The notes beneath the pieces are model-generated. The model saw nothing but the letters and a program-made list of their open reading frames with translations, ran no database searches and was not told the origin of the DNA. Both the position numbers and the translations under genes were made by a program. Below, in pieces: positions 23,269 through 34,140 of a stretch of DNA of 64,000 bases; position 1 is the first letter of the stretch; every line of letters begins with the position of its first letter. The DNA comes from Drosophila pseudoobscura (Eukaryota > Arthropoda > Insecta > Diptera > Drosophilidae): contig NC_046680.1 in assembly GCF_009870125.1 (NCBI RefSeq), forward strand, positions 4,774,001 through 4,838,000. The letters are read 5' to 3'.

Positions 23269-26200
23269 ATGGACTGTGGAACATCTCTGGCCAAATACAT
23301 ACTCTTCATATTCAATACCATTGTGTCGGTGAGTACTATTGCCAAAGCGAAAATAAACCGAAAACCGAAACCCCGAAACGAAAACGAAACCGGTACAAAC
23401 AAGCTCGAAAGCCATTCCATAAGGTGGGAGACAAACTGTTACCTAAACGCTGTCTGTTGAAATACGAACAAATAAAAAATTGGTGAAATTTATTCAATAT
23501 TATGGCATATGAAATATGCATTTAAAAAAAGCGTATTTCCAGCGTTACGCCTTAGGGCAGACAGACGGCGCCCCTGAACCCCTTCTGGGAAATTTCAACG
23601 GAGAGAACGCTTTGAGCTCCTCGTGACTGTGTTGTTTGTCTTGCTATTGAAGTTTGATGACATCATCCATCGCCTTCCGTTCAGCTTCCAACGCCGCCAC
23701 AAAAACTGGAATTCAGCATTTATCTCCTCTATACTCATGCTATGCTTAGTGGAGGGGGGAGAACTGTGAGTCGCCTTCGCCTTTCATTTGTTTGTTTTCC
23801 TGCCCGTGGACGCTCTGCTTATTTTCTGGCATAATAATCTCAGAGTCTGCAGATTCCTGTAATTCAAGCTCATATTTTGATTGGCGTCACAAAAAGCACA
23901 TTGCTCCGATCGGATCTCTCTCTGATGTCATGGAAATGGGATGATTCAAATAAAACGATTCACTCCCGCATTCGTACGTCCCCCTGTTATTGTCGACCTT
24001 CTGGATCTTCGGCCTTAAGCGAAATGTGCTGTAAATAATAATTCAAGCAAATCTTATTAAACTCATCGTAAAGCCAACAAAATTTGTGAATATTTAGTAT
24101 TCGTTGTGGGATCGCAAATTAACGCCGCGTGAATCACAAAAAGTAAAAAGTGTACTCTGAAAAACCGAAGCGAAACTTAAAAATATATACGAGTATATAC
24201 AAGTATATGTACATGTATGTATACAAGAGAGCAAATAAGACAGAAACTCATCACAAAAGGAAAACGAAAAAGGAGAAACGAGAAACGACAAACACAAAAA
24301 AACTTGTTGCTCTAGAGAAACGAGATAAAACAACAAGAAAAAGACAAGAACAATCAACTGGTTGTTGTCGGCGCAGCAGTTTTTTTTGTTTCCATACTCT
24401 ACATTTACACGTGCAAGAAACTCCGGGGACACGATGCACTCGCAGTGCATGGCTGTGTGCAGATACATACATACTTATTTAACTGCGTTATCCGAGTACA
24501 TAACACACCTGACAGACAGCCAGACCAAATAATTAGCGAGCCAAGCCAAGCCGCCTGTTGGAGAGCCGGCCCCGTAGCGACAACAAAACCCACACCAACA
24601 ATGACCCCGCAACGCTTGAGGGGACAGCAACAACCATAGCAACAACCACTATATCAACAAAAGCTAATACATTTTGCAACAAAAGCATGAAAAATGACTT
24701 ACGCACCCCGAAGTGAACATACCCTAGTAGTTGAGGGACTGGAATATCCATTGAAATTTTATCCAAGTCTTTGGGGGCTAGTTTTTTGTTTACATCAATA
24801 TTCTGTTCGCCCATAGAGCCTTTAAATACCATTGTTATATTTTTCGAGCATCTTCTTGCTGTTACAAACAACTGACGAAAATTACAAATACCCTCTGCGC
24901 ATATAAGGGGGAAAATCCAAGTTCAAAACATGGCTATGACTGTGTCTGTGGCTATGTGTATTTACCCCCATGGATTCAAGTTTCGTAGTCTCCGCACGTC
25001 TGTGGATCGAATCGAGTCCGAGTCAGAACCTAGCGACAATTGCAGCCGTGGCTAATGACAAACCTGAACTGTGTCTGGCGGCCATTAAGTGCAACAGCTC
25101 CGAGTTCTCGGTAATTTTTTCAGCTGGGAAACTCGGCGAAAAAATAAGTACAGCACCGCGAATGAGTATTACCATCGTATGGATTATGAATGACCTGCAC
25201 TCGGCGAATGAATCGGGGCTATTCATATATGTATTATACATGTATGTACATATGGCAACTTCCTGAGCATCTAAATAAATAATTTATGTACACATTTGCT
25301 GAGCAAAACCAAGAGTAAGCCACCCCCCTTTCAGTGAGGGAAAAGGGTGTCTGCTTGTTGAGCTTTCACAGTATGTATGTACATACATATGTATATGCTT
25401 ATCAGATCCCAATTGCATGTCTCGGTTAATTTAGCTGTTAATTGTCATCTTTCAATTACACGTTCTAGACACGCATATGTGTGTCCTGTTGCATAATGCG
25501 TAACTCTTCTCTCAGTCTCACACTCTCTATCTCTATCTGTGTATCCCCCCATTTCCGTCTCTTCGGTGTTCGCTGCGATGGACACAGAAGATACAATTTG
25601 GCGCCAAACAACGCAATTCAGAGTTTGTTCTGGGTGTGGTCCCCCTCCAATCCCCATTAAAATATATGTATATATACATATATATGTATCCATCTCTTTA
25701 TTGCAGTAAGAAAAGTATTTTATTTTGGAGGGTTGTTTTCTGCTCTTTTCGGGGGCGCACCACTCTCCACTAATGATCTCAGACCCTTGTTGGAGTACTC
25801 GGTATTTGGCGAAAATAATTTGCATTCCATTCTCATTTCCGTCTGACGTCATTGAAGCTGCCTGCCGCTGACAGCTTTCTGTGGAATGTGGCACACAACA
25901 TTGTCTCTGTCTCGGCCATTTTGATATGAATTGTGTAATGTCCTCGTTAGCGAAAAACGGGGCTAAGTAAAAGTTGGAGAGGAAAAGCTGGCTTCCCAAA
26001 CGGGTTCCAAGTCGGCGAACTCTTTTCATTTCTTTTGTAGTACCCGAGTATTACCTACTTGTTTGCACTATACGAGTATTTCTGTTGATTAGTGTAGCAA
26101 AGTGGGACAATTAGCAGAGCGGCCAACACTCACTTTGTTTAAATATTACAATGCGATTTTTGGGTCAATTTTGAGATGAAATCATTCATAGCCAGCCGCC

Positions 26201-27855
26201 GCCGCGGCCGCCCACAGAGATATTCCGATCTCTGTTCGAGTTCTCGAGCTCTAAACGAGTGGAAATTGGAATTGAGGTATGCCCACTCACTGACCGCACA
26301 TACACATCGTGTTGAGATACATACACAGATACAGTACTCGTCTACAATATGGATACAGATGTTTAAGCAAACGAGCTGGTATGCATCATGAAATCAAGTA
26401 AATTCAATTAATACTCGTAGAGCTGTCGTTGGTGTTGAGAGATCAAAGTTGCTCTTGCATTGTCTGGCTCTCGCTGGGACCCTCGATCGTCATAAAAAAG
26501 CACCCAAATTGCAGTGCACTTTAGACCTTGTGAAGATTTATCCCGCAGCATTGTCGTGTGTGAATGTGAATGCCAAGTGGGATGTGGGAGATGTGAAGGT
26601 TCTGTTTGAAGGTTACTCTGTTCTGTTCACCTTATCTAATCGCCGCGTCCTCTGCACAAGTTTTGTTTGCCTGCAAATACCATTTTTAGTCTAATATTAA
26701 TTGTAGTGCTAACTGGGTATTACGTAACGCGTTTACTTATTTTAATTATCATTAGTTAGCCGCCGGGGATGAGCACCGCTGGCCGCTGGCGTGCCTGGAC
26801 ATGTCTGGGGGAGGCGGCATCCCTGAGGTCAGCTCCGGGTCTCGGCGGTAATTAAGTCTTTCAGCATGGTAATTGGCAGCTCCCTTGCACTCCATTTTCA
26901 ATTAAACTAAACGAGCGGGCAGCTGATTAATTTGAACTATATTTAGCTGCAAGTGTTGGCAGCGGCCAGCTAGCTGCCTTATGCAATGCGAGCCATTTAT
27001 GGCCCAAGTTTGTCGACCGGTCTAGATCGATAGTTACACTGCAGCACTGCAGCACTTTTTCTAACCACATGACTATCCTTTCTGTCTGTCTGTCCACAGG
27101 TCATCGGCATTCTGAGTATTGTGTATGGCGTGCTGATCCTTAAGAGCATTGGCACCATTGAGGTGAATGGACAGGTGGGCTTTCCCCCGCAGGCCCTCAT
27201 GCCGATCATCTTGATCGGCATCGGGTCGATTGTCGTGTTCATCTCGTTCCTGGGCTGCTGTGGAGCGATACGCGAGTCTGTGTGCATGACCATGAGCTAT
27301 GCCGTCTTCCTGTTGATCCTGCTGATCGTGCAGCTGACCATTGTGGTGCTGCTGTACACCAACAAGGACAAGTTCGAGGAAGCCATGGGCAGGGTAGTCG
27401 ACCAGGCCTGGGAGTCGCGTGAGGCCCGTGAGGGAGGTGTCTTTGATGCTATTCAGAAATCGGTGAGTAATCCTCGCACAATTTGATGTTTATTTATTGC
27501 AATGCTAACGAGTTCCTTCCCGCATCCTAGTTGAAATGCTGCGGTCGTGCTTCGTCGGCCGATTATTTGATCAATCTGCAAGCACTGCCCGATAGCTGCT
27601 GCGACGGAAGCTGCCTGAACCCGGCTAACATCTATGGAGGATGCCGTGGCAAGTTCGTGGACTTTATGTCTGTCAGCACTGACAACGCCAAGTATGTGGC
27701 CATCGGCCTGATTGGAGTTGAGGTGAGTGCTGCCATAAGATTACACCTTTGGAGCCAGTTAAATAATCAAATTACAATTACAGCTGGTTGGCTTCATCTT
27801 CGCCTGCTGCTTGGCCAACAACGTGCGCAACTACAAGCGTCGGAATGCATACTAA
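23269..27855 (+). CDS. Tsp42Ee: Tetraspanin Tsp42Ee
   Basis: Four coding exons (23269-23328, 27100-27462, 27531-27722, 27784-27855) give 228 residues. It starts MDCGTSLAKYILFIFN. FLGCCGAIRESVCMTMS follows TM2, and TM2 and TM3 share one exon because the intron seen after TM2 in Ea and Ed is missing. The large loop has LKCCGRASSADY, PDSCCDGSC and GGC. The tail is NNVRNYKRRNAY. It agrees closely with D. melanogaster Tsp42Ee. The first intron is 3.8 kb, the longest in the window, with no supported nested gene; it could hold enhancers. Its acceptor is preceded by (TCTG)n. Confidence 0.96.
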
Positions 27856-28672
27856 GGCAATGTGCAGCTCAGACGCATCCGCATCCGCACAACATCCACA
27901 AAACACACACAAAAACACTCACACACATTCTCATTAACTCTTTATCGTCGTTGAACGCACACCTACACACACACAGAACTCGAAAAAATTAAGCCAAGGA
28001 GGAGAGAGAACACATTGGAGTAAACCATTTGGTTAAAAATAATTAAATTATTTGTCAAAAAATTAAGGAGTAGACAAAAAAATTGCTTAGTCTAAGGCGA
28101 TATGAAACGCTTACATTTTGTATATCCTATGTATTATTGAAATAATTCGTATATTTGCGTACTGAATGAGCTAGCGATACAATTCCCAAAGCCTTTGTAC
28201 AATCCACTCGAACTTGTTGAGCCGAAATCCGAGCGAGAACAACCCTAATGGAGCTGGTGGTAGAGCCACGCTGAAACGTAACCATAACCATTTTATTGTT
28301 TTTTTAACTGTTGAAAAACCCCCGCTCCAAATGAAATATACCTTTATATAAAGTTATTAAATATACAATACATACATATATGTACACTGTTCATTCTATT
28401 CATATTTGTATAGTAGAATCTCTGGATAAGATTTGAATTTTTGTAAAAATGCATCAGGTCAGCGAGAACCCGAACATTTATGAATAAAGCATTTACTATG
28501 TATTTATATACCACAGCCATGTTATTATATAATTTCACTGGTAAACATGCCCCCCTCCCCTGTAATCGCTGGGCTTTGTTGGGTCCTTGGTTGCCATGGC
28601 ACCAACCTATTGCCCTTATTCGCTTCACTAAACGTATGCCCTGCAGTGTACACCATATATATATATATATAT

Positions 28673-28725
<53 letters not shown>

Positions 28726-28864
28726 ACACCTGCGTACCAAATAGGCACAGGCCTATAAGTAATAATTGAAGTGTCATCTGTATCCGTATAAACCGAAGTG
28801 TTCACACTTATTTTTGACTGCTCTGCTGGTGAAAGTATGGCTCAGTTCATTTTACGCATCGGAC
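27856..28864. other. Tsp42Ee 3' region and (TA)n tract
   Basis: CA-rich Ee 3' untranslated sequence (27900-28000), then AT-rich DNA with a long TA microsatellite. No exon is recognised before the first four-segment gene. Confidence 0.5.
28653..28721. repeat. (TA)n microsatellite with a central GG interruption
   Basis: Two runs of TA, about 10 and 23 units, are separated by TATGGTATA. It is likely to be polymorphic. Confidence 0.9.
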
Positions 28865-29457
28865 ATGTGTTGTGTGCTCCAAAACTGTCTGAAACATGTC
28901 CTTTTCGTTGCATCGCTCGTAATACACATGATTATAATCTGTTGTATGCTGCAGGACTACAAGCGTATTCGTCATGGAACTACCAGTAAGCTTTACCGAC
29001 ATTTCGAGCAACTAAAGTAACTAAAAGTATTTCCTTTAGATAGAAGCGATCCCGATGTTTTTAGGATGAAACACTATTTTGATATGTGGACACTTCATAG
29101 CATGTGCGGGACACTGATGACCATACTTAAGTTCAAGGTTTGATATCAGATGCGACACTTCATATGTGTATACATATCTGTAATTCAATGGGATAGGACG
29201 TCTGCTATCTGCAGTGGTGGGTGCTCATGACATGGATCTACATTGTAGCTGGCCTTACTCTTCACTTGCTTCTGCACGACTTCCACGATGAGTTCTATGG
29301 CATTCATGAGATGGTTCGAAATTACTTTGCTCTTGGTAAGCAAATAGCATTTGGTTACATCATATGTTTGGTATTTATCTGCTTATCCGATTGTCGTAAA
29401 GGTTACATGATTGTTTGCTGCTTGACAGTCACTTTTTCCGCCAGACCAGAGGAATAG
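28865..29457 (+). CDS. Small four-membrane-segment protein, tandem family member A
   Basis: Four coding exons (28865-28985, 29040-29137, 29215-29335, 29402-29457) give an unbroken 131 residues. The start MCCVLQNCLKHVLF is chosen because the relatives also begin MC; an in-frame ATG lies 99 bases upstream. TM1 is about residues 8-30, TM2 about 53-72 (ends TILKFK), TM3 about 74-94 (WWVLMTWIYIVAGL), and TM4 is in exon 4. Intron 2 (phase 0) falls right after FK and intron 3 is phase 1, as in members B, C, D and F. Intron 3 (66 bases) is open in frame, so retention would add 22 residues. It is not a tetraspanin: it has no large loop and no CCG. The function is unknown; the pattern recalls insect DUF4728-type four-segment proteins only loosely. 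Confidence 0.65.
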
Positions 29458-29524
29458 ATAGGGTTTGTACATATATTCATACTTAAAGGTACTGGTAATG
29501 GCTCTGCTTAATGAGTATCAATTA

Positions 29525-29556
29525 TAATGATTAATGATGATTAATGATGATTAATG
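29525..29556. repeat. Short tandem of GATTAATGAT-like units
   Basis: Three copies of an about 10-base unit (TAATGATTAATGATG) lie 70 bases before the start of four-segment member B. Homeodomain-type TAAT cores are repeated in it. Confidence 0.6.
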
Positions 29557-29623
29557 CAGATCCGTGCAGCTCAGGACCTGCACTGCAGTTGATTTCCAGT
29601 GGACATTCGTAGTGGTTTCGATC

Positions 29624-30282
29624 ATGAACTGCAACTTCTGCGTTTTTCTGGGTCTCAGCCTTTACTTTACCCTAACTTGGGAACTATTTTCCAAATTTTT
29701 GCCCTGCCTGGTAGATTGTATTCAGTTGAGTAAGTGATATATCATCACACTATGAACTGAAATAATGTTGCTCATCTTTAGACTCTTGGGAGGAGTACTG
29801 TGAAACCTATTCATTCGAACAGTCTATGATATTGTTCGCGCTCTACGGCAGTAGTGGATTCTTGTTGGTATCTGGCAATTATAAGGTCGGTTAAATGGAT
29901 TATTCTTTAAACTTAGGGAACCCAATGTTGGCTATATTCCAGGAATTTCAAGTTTTCTATAATTGGCTCATTGTCACTGCCCACATAATTGTCCTGATGT
30001 TTGGTTATATTGTCTTTGCAAGGCTCCTAAGGGATCATCCGCTATGGCAGGGAACTCTTATATGTGCTGGTGGTTATCTACATACTCTCAAATGGATATC
30101 ATTTTTAAATTATAATTATCTATATTTTCTCAGGAACTTTGGTGAGCAGCTTTATAACAGTCCTCTTACACGTTTTAGTATGTAAGGACATCGTAAGAAA
30201 TCGTTGGATAAGGACCATTTTGGGAGCCATTATAGTTCCTTCTGGATCTGTACGAAATGATCGCAATAAAATATATTCCTAA
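29624..30282 (+). CDS. Small four-membrane-segment protein, tandem family member B
   Basis: Four coding exons (29624-29729, 29782-29885, 29943-30069, 30134-30282) give 161 residues without interruption. It starts MNCNFCVFLGLSLYFTL. A short loop with WEEYCETYSFEQ follows. TM2 ends VSGNYK at the phase-0 intron. Exon 3 begins EFQVFYNWLIVTAHIIVL (TM3), and exon 4 gives TM4 (TLVSSFITVLLHVLVCKD) and a basic tail. Exons 1+2 total 210 bases and exon 3 is 127 bases, the same exon-3 size as members C and D. It has no recognised domain. A membrane role is inferred from hydrophobicity. Confidence 0.68.
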
Positions 30283-30923
30283 GCACACTGTATTATATTT
30301 ATGATATATATCTATAAAATGTAAACATTAAATTTAACAAGAATTCTACTAGAATTCATTTATCTCTCAAAGGAAATGGGAACTAATCTTTTTATACTTT
30401 ATACTGTACATGTATTCAATGCATTCAATGAATTATAACACGATATTCACACTAATATTTAACTTACACCCGCACCAAATGTCCTGGAGAAAGACATCCC
30501 ATCCATCCATCCGTCTAGATGAGGGCCAGTATAGCAGTATTCTTCATATAATTTGTGTATTGTAGTGCAATCCTAACTTTTTAGATTAGCCACAGAATAA
30601 TGAGTCACGCCTATTCGAAGCTAATGACAAATCTGTCTCTGACGTAGGACATACATATGTATGTATGTAGCGTTGGCACCATCTGGCTATATGTTTTATA
30701 AAGTCTAGCTTGGCCGTCGCCATTGGCCTTTGCCTGATGGTTATTATCTTCCCTATCTCCCTTCGCTTCCCTTTTTTGATGAATGCGAAGCTCTCTGATA
30801 ATTTCAACCCATCTGCTGAATTACCTTCATAATGTTGTGCTCCCATGACTATTGTCAATTACGACACTAATGGATAATACAATTTCATTGCTCAATAAGA
30901 GGTGTGCGGGTTCTTTTCCGAAA

Positions 30924-31420
30924 ATGTGCAAGCCGATGCCGATGTGCTCCGTTTTCGCATATCTCTCTTTTTTGCTGACTGGCTCTGTAGTGTTTATTTC
31001 AACAAATTTTTACTTATACTCCTACTATTTTGTCCAAGAAGGCTTCAAGGAATGTTGTGGTGATATCCACGATGTGTACTACCTGGAATTTTTGGGAGTC
31101 CTGCTGGCTGCCAGTGGACTGTATTTGCATTATACGACCTTCAAAGTTGGTAAACTGAGAGATGTCTCAAGCACCATCTTATATTTTAAGTAATTTCAGA
31201 TAAAACTGCTGCTCTGCCTCTGGATTGTCGTGTTTGTTATTGTCGAGATCGAGATGGTTTTTATAATCAGTGTGGAAAGTATTCAGAATTGGGTACCCTA
31301 CTCAGCTCTACATTTAATGCATATATGTATGTATGTAGGTAAAGAGGAAATTCCATAATTCGATTTTGATCGATTAGCCTTTCCTTCATTATTCTAGGTT
31401 TGGCCGTATTGCTCTATTGA
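30924..31420 (+). CDS. Small four-membrane-segment protein, tandem family member C (short C terminus)
   Basis: Three coding exons (30924-31145, 31200-31326, 31398-31420) give 123 residues. It starts MCKPMPMCSVFAYLSF (TM1), with a loop containing ECCGDIHDVYY. TM2 ends HYTTFK before a phase-0 intron with a weak donor (GTTGGT). Exon 2, IKLLLCLWIVVFVIVEIEMV, is nearly the same as in D. Exon 3 stops after ICLAVLLY, so TM4 is cut short compared with D. It may be recently damaged at the 3' end or use another last exon. The CCG in its loop is probably coincidental. Confidence 0.55.
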
Positions 31421-31673
31421 AAAAATAGCCAACTAAAACGGAAAGGATTTTTTAAATAGACCTCAACGATATAGCACAATATGTATAGTCATATGTATTT
31501 ACATATATTGAATCGAATGATTCTGCAATTCGTCTCCTCAATTACCCCCATTTCGCTGCTGATGTCCTCATAATTATTATCAATTATGATATTAGACAAT
31601 ACAATTACCCATTCAATGGGCTTTGGTGAAAGAAGTTAGTAGAACTTCACCTTCGAGAACACAAACGTCTAAA

Positions 31674-32215
31674 ATGTGCAAGCCCATTTGTTCTATTTTC
31701 GCATATATTTCATTTTTGATGATCGGTTTTATCTCGCTTTATTGTATAACTCTTCATCTATATGCTTACTATTTTGACGAAGATTTGTGCCAGGAATTAA
31801 ATTCTGAAGGGGATTTTGTGTATATATTAGATTTTTGGGCGACCCTGCTCGCTGGAACTGGACTCTACTTGAATTATGTGCAATTTAAAGTAGGTGATTT
31901 ATGTGCAAAATAATGAACAACTCCTTTTCATATTTTAGGTGCTTTCAGATAAAACTACTGTTGTGCCTTTGGATTGTGGTGTTCGTAATTGTCGAGATCG
32001 GGATGGTTTTCATAAGCATTTTGGAGAGTATTCAAATTTGGGAACCCTACTTGGTTTTCCATTTCGTTCAGATATGTATGTAATCAGAAATACCCTAATC
32101 ATGATTAATTCGCATTTTTTTCCTTCTTCTAGGTTTTGCCATTTATGTTTTGGTATTGGTTTACTTTAATTGCACAAACCTGAAATACTGTTCTTTTGAC
32201 GAAACAGCTAAGTAA
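31674..32215 (+). CDS. Small four-membrane-segment protein, tandem family member D
   Basis: Three coding exons (31674-31889, 31949-32075, 32133-32215) give 141 residues. It starts MCKPICSIFAYISFLMIG (TM1), loop EDLCQELNSEGDF, TM2 ending LNYVQFK, exon 2 IKLLLCLWIVVFVIVEIGMV (TM3) and a loop with WEPY. Exon 3, CFAIYVLVLVYFNC (TM4), is followed by a short tail ending DETAK. It is the closest relative of C (same exon sizes within a few codons, same start MCKP), a recent tandem duplication. The intron that splits the first half in A, B and F is absent in both C and D. Confidence 0.68.
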
Positions 32216-32536
32216 AACATGAAGTAACTTCTAATAAATACTTGGAATAGATACGGAATAAGGAATTAAAAAAATAATTTATTATTTTAGTAGTAATTAG
32301 ATAGCCCTGTATACGGTACGGTACCTGACTTGAACCGGAACTGGTTTTTGAGGTTGCACTAATTTTTTGAACCAAGTGGTGTAGGAACATTAATATTCGA
32401 CTTTGAAGGACATGCGATGTATCATATGAAATGTATTGAATCATAGATATCAAGAATATTTTGATATGTATGGTAATACACCACTTGGGTCAAAAAAGGT
32501 ATTCAATTTAACTTTTATTTTAGATTTTTTAAATAA

Positions 32537-32689
32537 ATGGTGGGAAACAGAAGTTTCTTTCTGATATACATAGCATTTTTGATTTTTGGCAAGGTTTACA
32601 TTTTGTCAGAAATTTCCATAGTTGTGTGTTCTTTTGCCAATGGATTACAGTATGGACTCCGTTATTTATATGCAACTGAAACAAAATAA
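32537..32689 (+). pseudogene. Possible fragment of a sixth four-segment family gene
   Basis: A 50-residue open frame begins MVGNRSFFLIYIAFLIFG and continues as a hydrophobic stretch like TM1 of members C, D and F. No following exons are recognised before member F. It is probably a first-exon remnant, but chance is possible in such AT-rich DNA. Confidence 0.3.
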
Positions 32690-32831
32690 ATATTAACTGA
32701 AAACACTTTCGATGAATGATAATTAGGTAATTTAGGATAATTAGAGAATTAGGTAAATTTACTGGAGTATATTGCTACCAATCGAAGTATTGTCGGACTA
32801 ACAAATTATTTCTTGTTCAACCTTCTTTGGG

Positions 32832-33435
32832 ATGTGTCAAAATTTGTTGATAGTTGTCTTTGTTCCATTTGTGGTTTTCAATGGGTATCTAGTGGGTTTG
32901 ATCTTCGTAAATGTGGTGCTTATATTTCTTACCGAAGAAGAGACACTCGATGAAGGTAGGGCTTGAATATGACTGCTGATCAGAATTTCAAAATATTTAT
33001 GTATCTACTTTAAAGACTTCTTAAATATTTGGGTAATGCTGGGAGTCATTCAATTATCCAATGCTGCCTATGGTCTATCATTAGTGTGCGGAAAATTAAA
33101 GGTTTGATTTTAAGCTCCTAAATCACAAATGTATAACTTATCCAACTCTTTCAAGTCCAGTTAAAGGGGATACTTTTCACTTGGACTTTAGTGTCTGTCT
33201 TGGCTAATCTAATGTTTATCGTCTGGAACATACGATTTGCCTGGCAATACGAATATAGCGACTCCTTTGATGCTTACGGTGGAATTACCTGTATTTATAT
33301 TGAGGGTAATTAAATGCAATATTTATACAAATAGTAACCGAAGTGACATTATCTCGCACAGCCTTCAGCATATGCACTTTGTATGTGGTACTTACGTTCT
33401 ATCGTGAATCTGTAATAAGCCCAAATAAATTGTGA
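32832..33435 (+). CDS. Small four-membrane-segment protein, tandem family member F
   Basis: Four coding exons (32832-32955, 33016-33101, 33161-33305, 33362-33435) give 142 residues without a break. It starts MCQNLLIVVFVPFVVFNG (TM1), acidic loop TEEETLDED, TM2 WVMLGVIQLSNAAYGL ending CGKLK at the phase-0 intron. TM3 is LKGILFTWTLVSVLANLM, then a loop rich in Y, S and D, TM4 AFSICTLYVVLTFY and tail SPNKL. Exons 1+2 total 210 bases, equal to member B. The intron phases (1, 0, 1) equal those of A and B. Function unknown. Confidence 0.68.
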
Positions 33436-34140
33436 TAATTAAAAAAATTACAATAAATTCAAATGATGGATGACGCGTGTCGCAACACCCCGATATGATA
33501 GCATTCGTTTCTGGCTGGTATAGCAGGCTGCTGCTGCCCCGTTTGGACAGGCCTTAAAAGTCGGCTCTCTTTTCAGTTGAAGTCTCTTAATACCATCGGC
33601 CTGGTCTGGCAACTATGCGTCTCGAAGCTTTTTACAGAAGCTAGCCATTTAGCCGCCATTCGAAAGCTTTTGGTGCTCATTTTTGTTTTGACGGTCGACG
33701 GAGAAATCGGCACAACGCATTGCTTCGTGACGAAGGTAGGGCGAGAGAATGCCACTGAGTCATTCAACTCGAAACGAAATGAGGTGGGAAAGTGCAGTTA
33801 GTCGGTGTTCTATAGTGGGCAAATGTGTAAACATTGAAAATTGATAAGTGACGAATTCGCGATTCCAAGAATTACATTGCGAGCACTCCGTAGATTACAT
33901 TACGTTATGATCTCATTGAGAGCAGAGAGCAGAAAGTTGTTGAGCTTCTGAGTTTCTGAGCTGAGAGCGCACGAAGGAGAGGCAAAAGAAAAAACAGAAA
34001 TAAAAACAAGTTTCCGCTGCGCAAGCAGCTTGCTCTCCCGCCCAGGCCCAGAAGAACTTCGCCGTCCGTCCTCCCAAGGAATCCCAGGAATCTCAGGAAG
34101 CATCATCTAGCGGACCAGCCGACCAGCTCAATCACCCGCC
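33436..34140. other. Spacer and probable Tsp42Ef promoter/leader
   Basis: No supported exon is seen. TTTTCAGTTGAAGT near 33577 looks like an initiator or acceptor. The stretch 33900-34140 is probably the Ef leader. Confidence 0.45.

Noticed and set aside
24094-24639. Several overlapping open frames in Tsp42Ee intron 1
   Set aside because: They consist of simple AG- or CT-rich sequence, with no domains and no splice structure.
30924-31145. CCG in the loop of four-segment member C, taken at first as a tetraspanin signature
   Set aside because: The loop is only about 20 residues and lies between TM1 and TM2, the relatives lack it, and no other tetraspanin cysteines follow.
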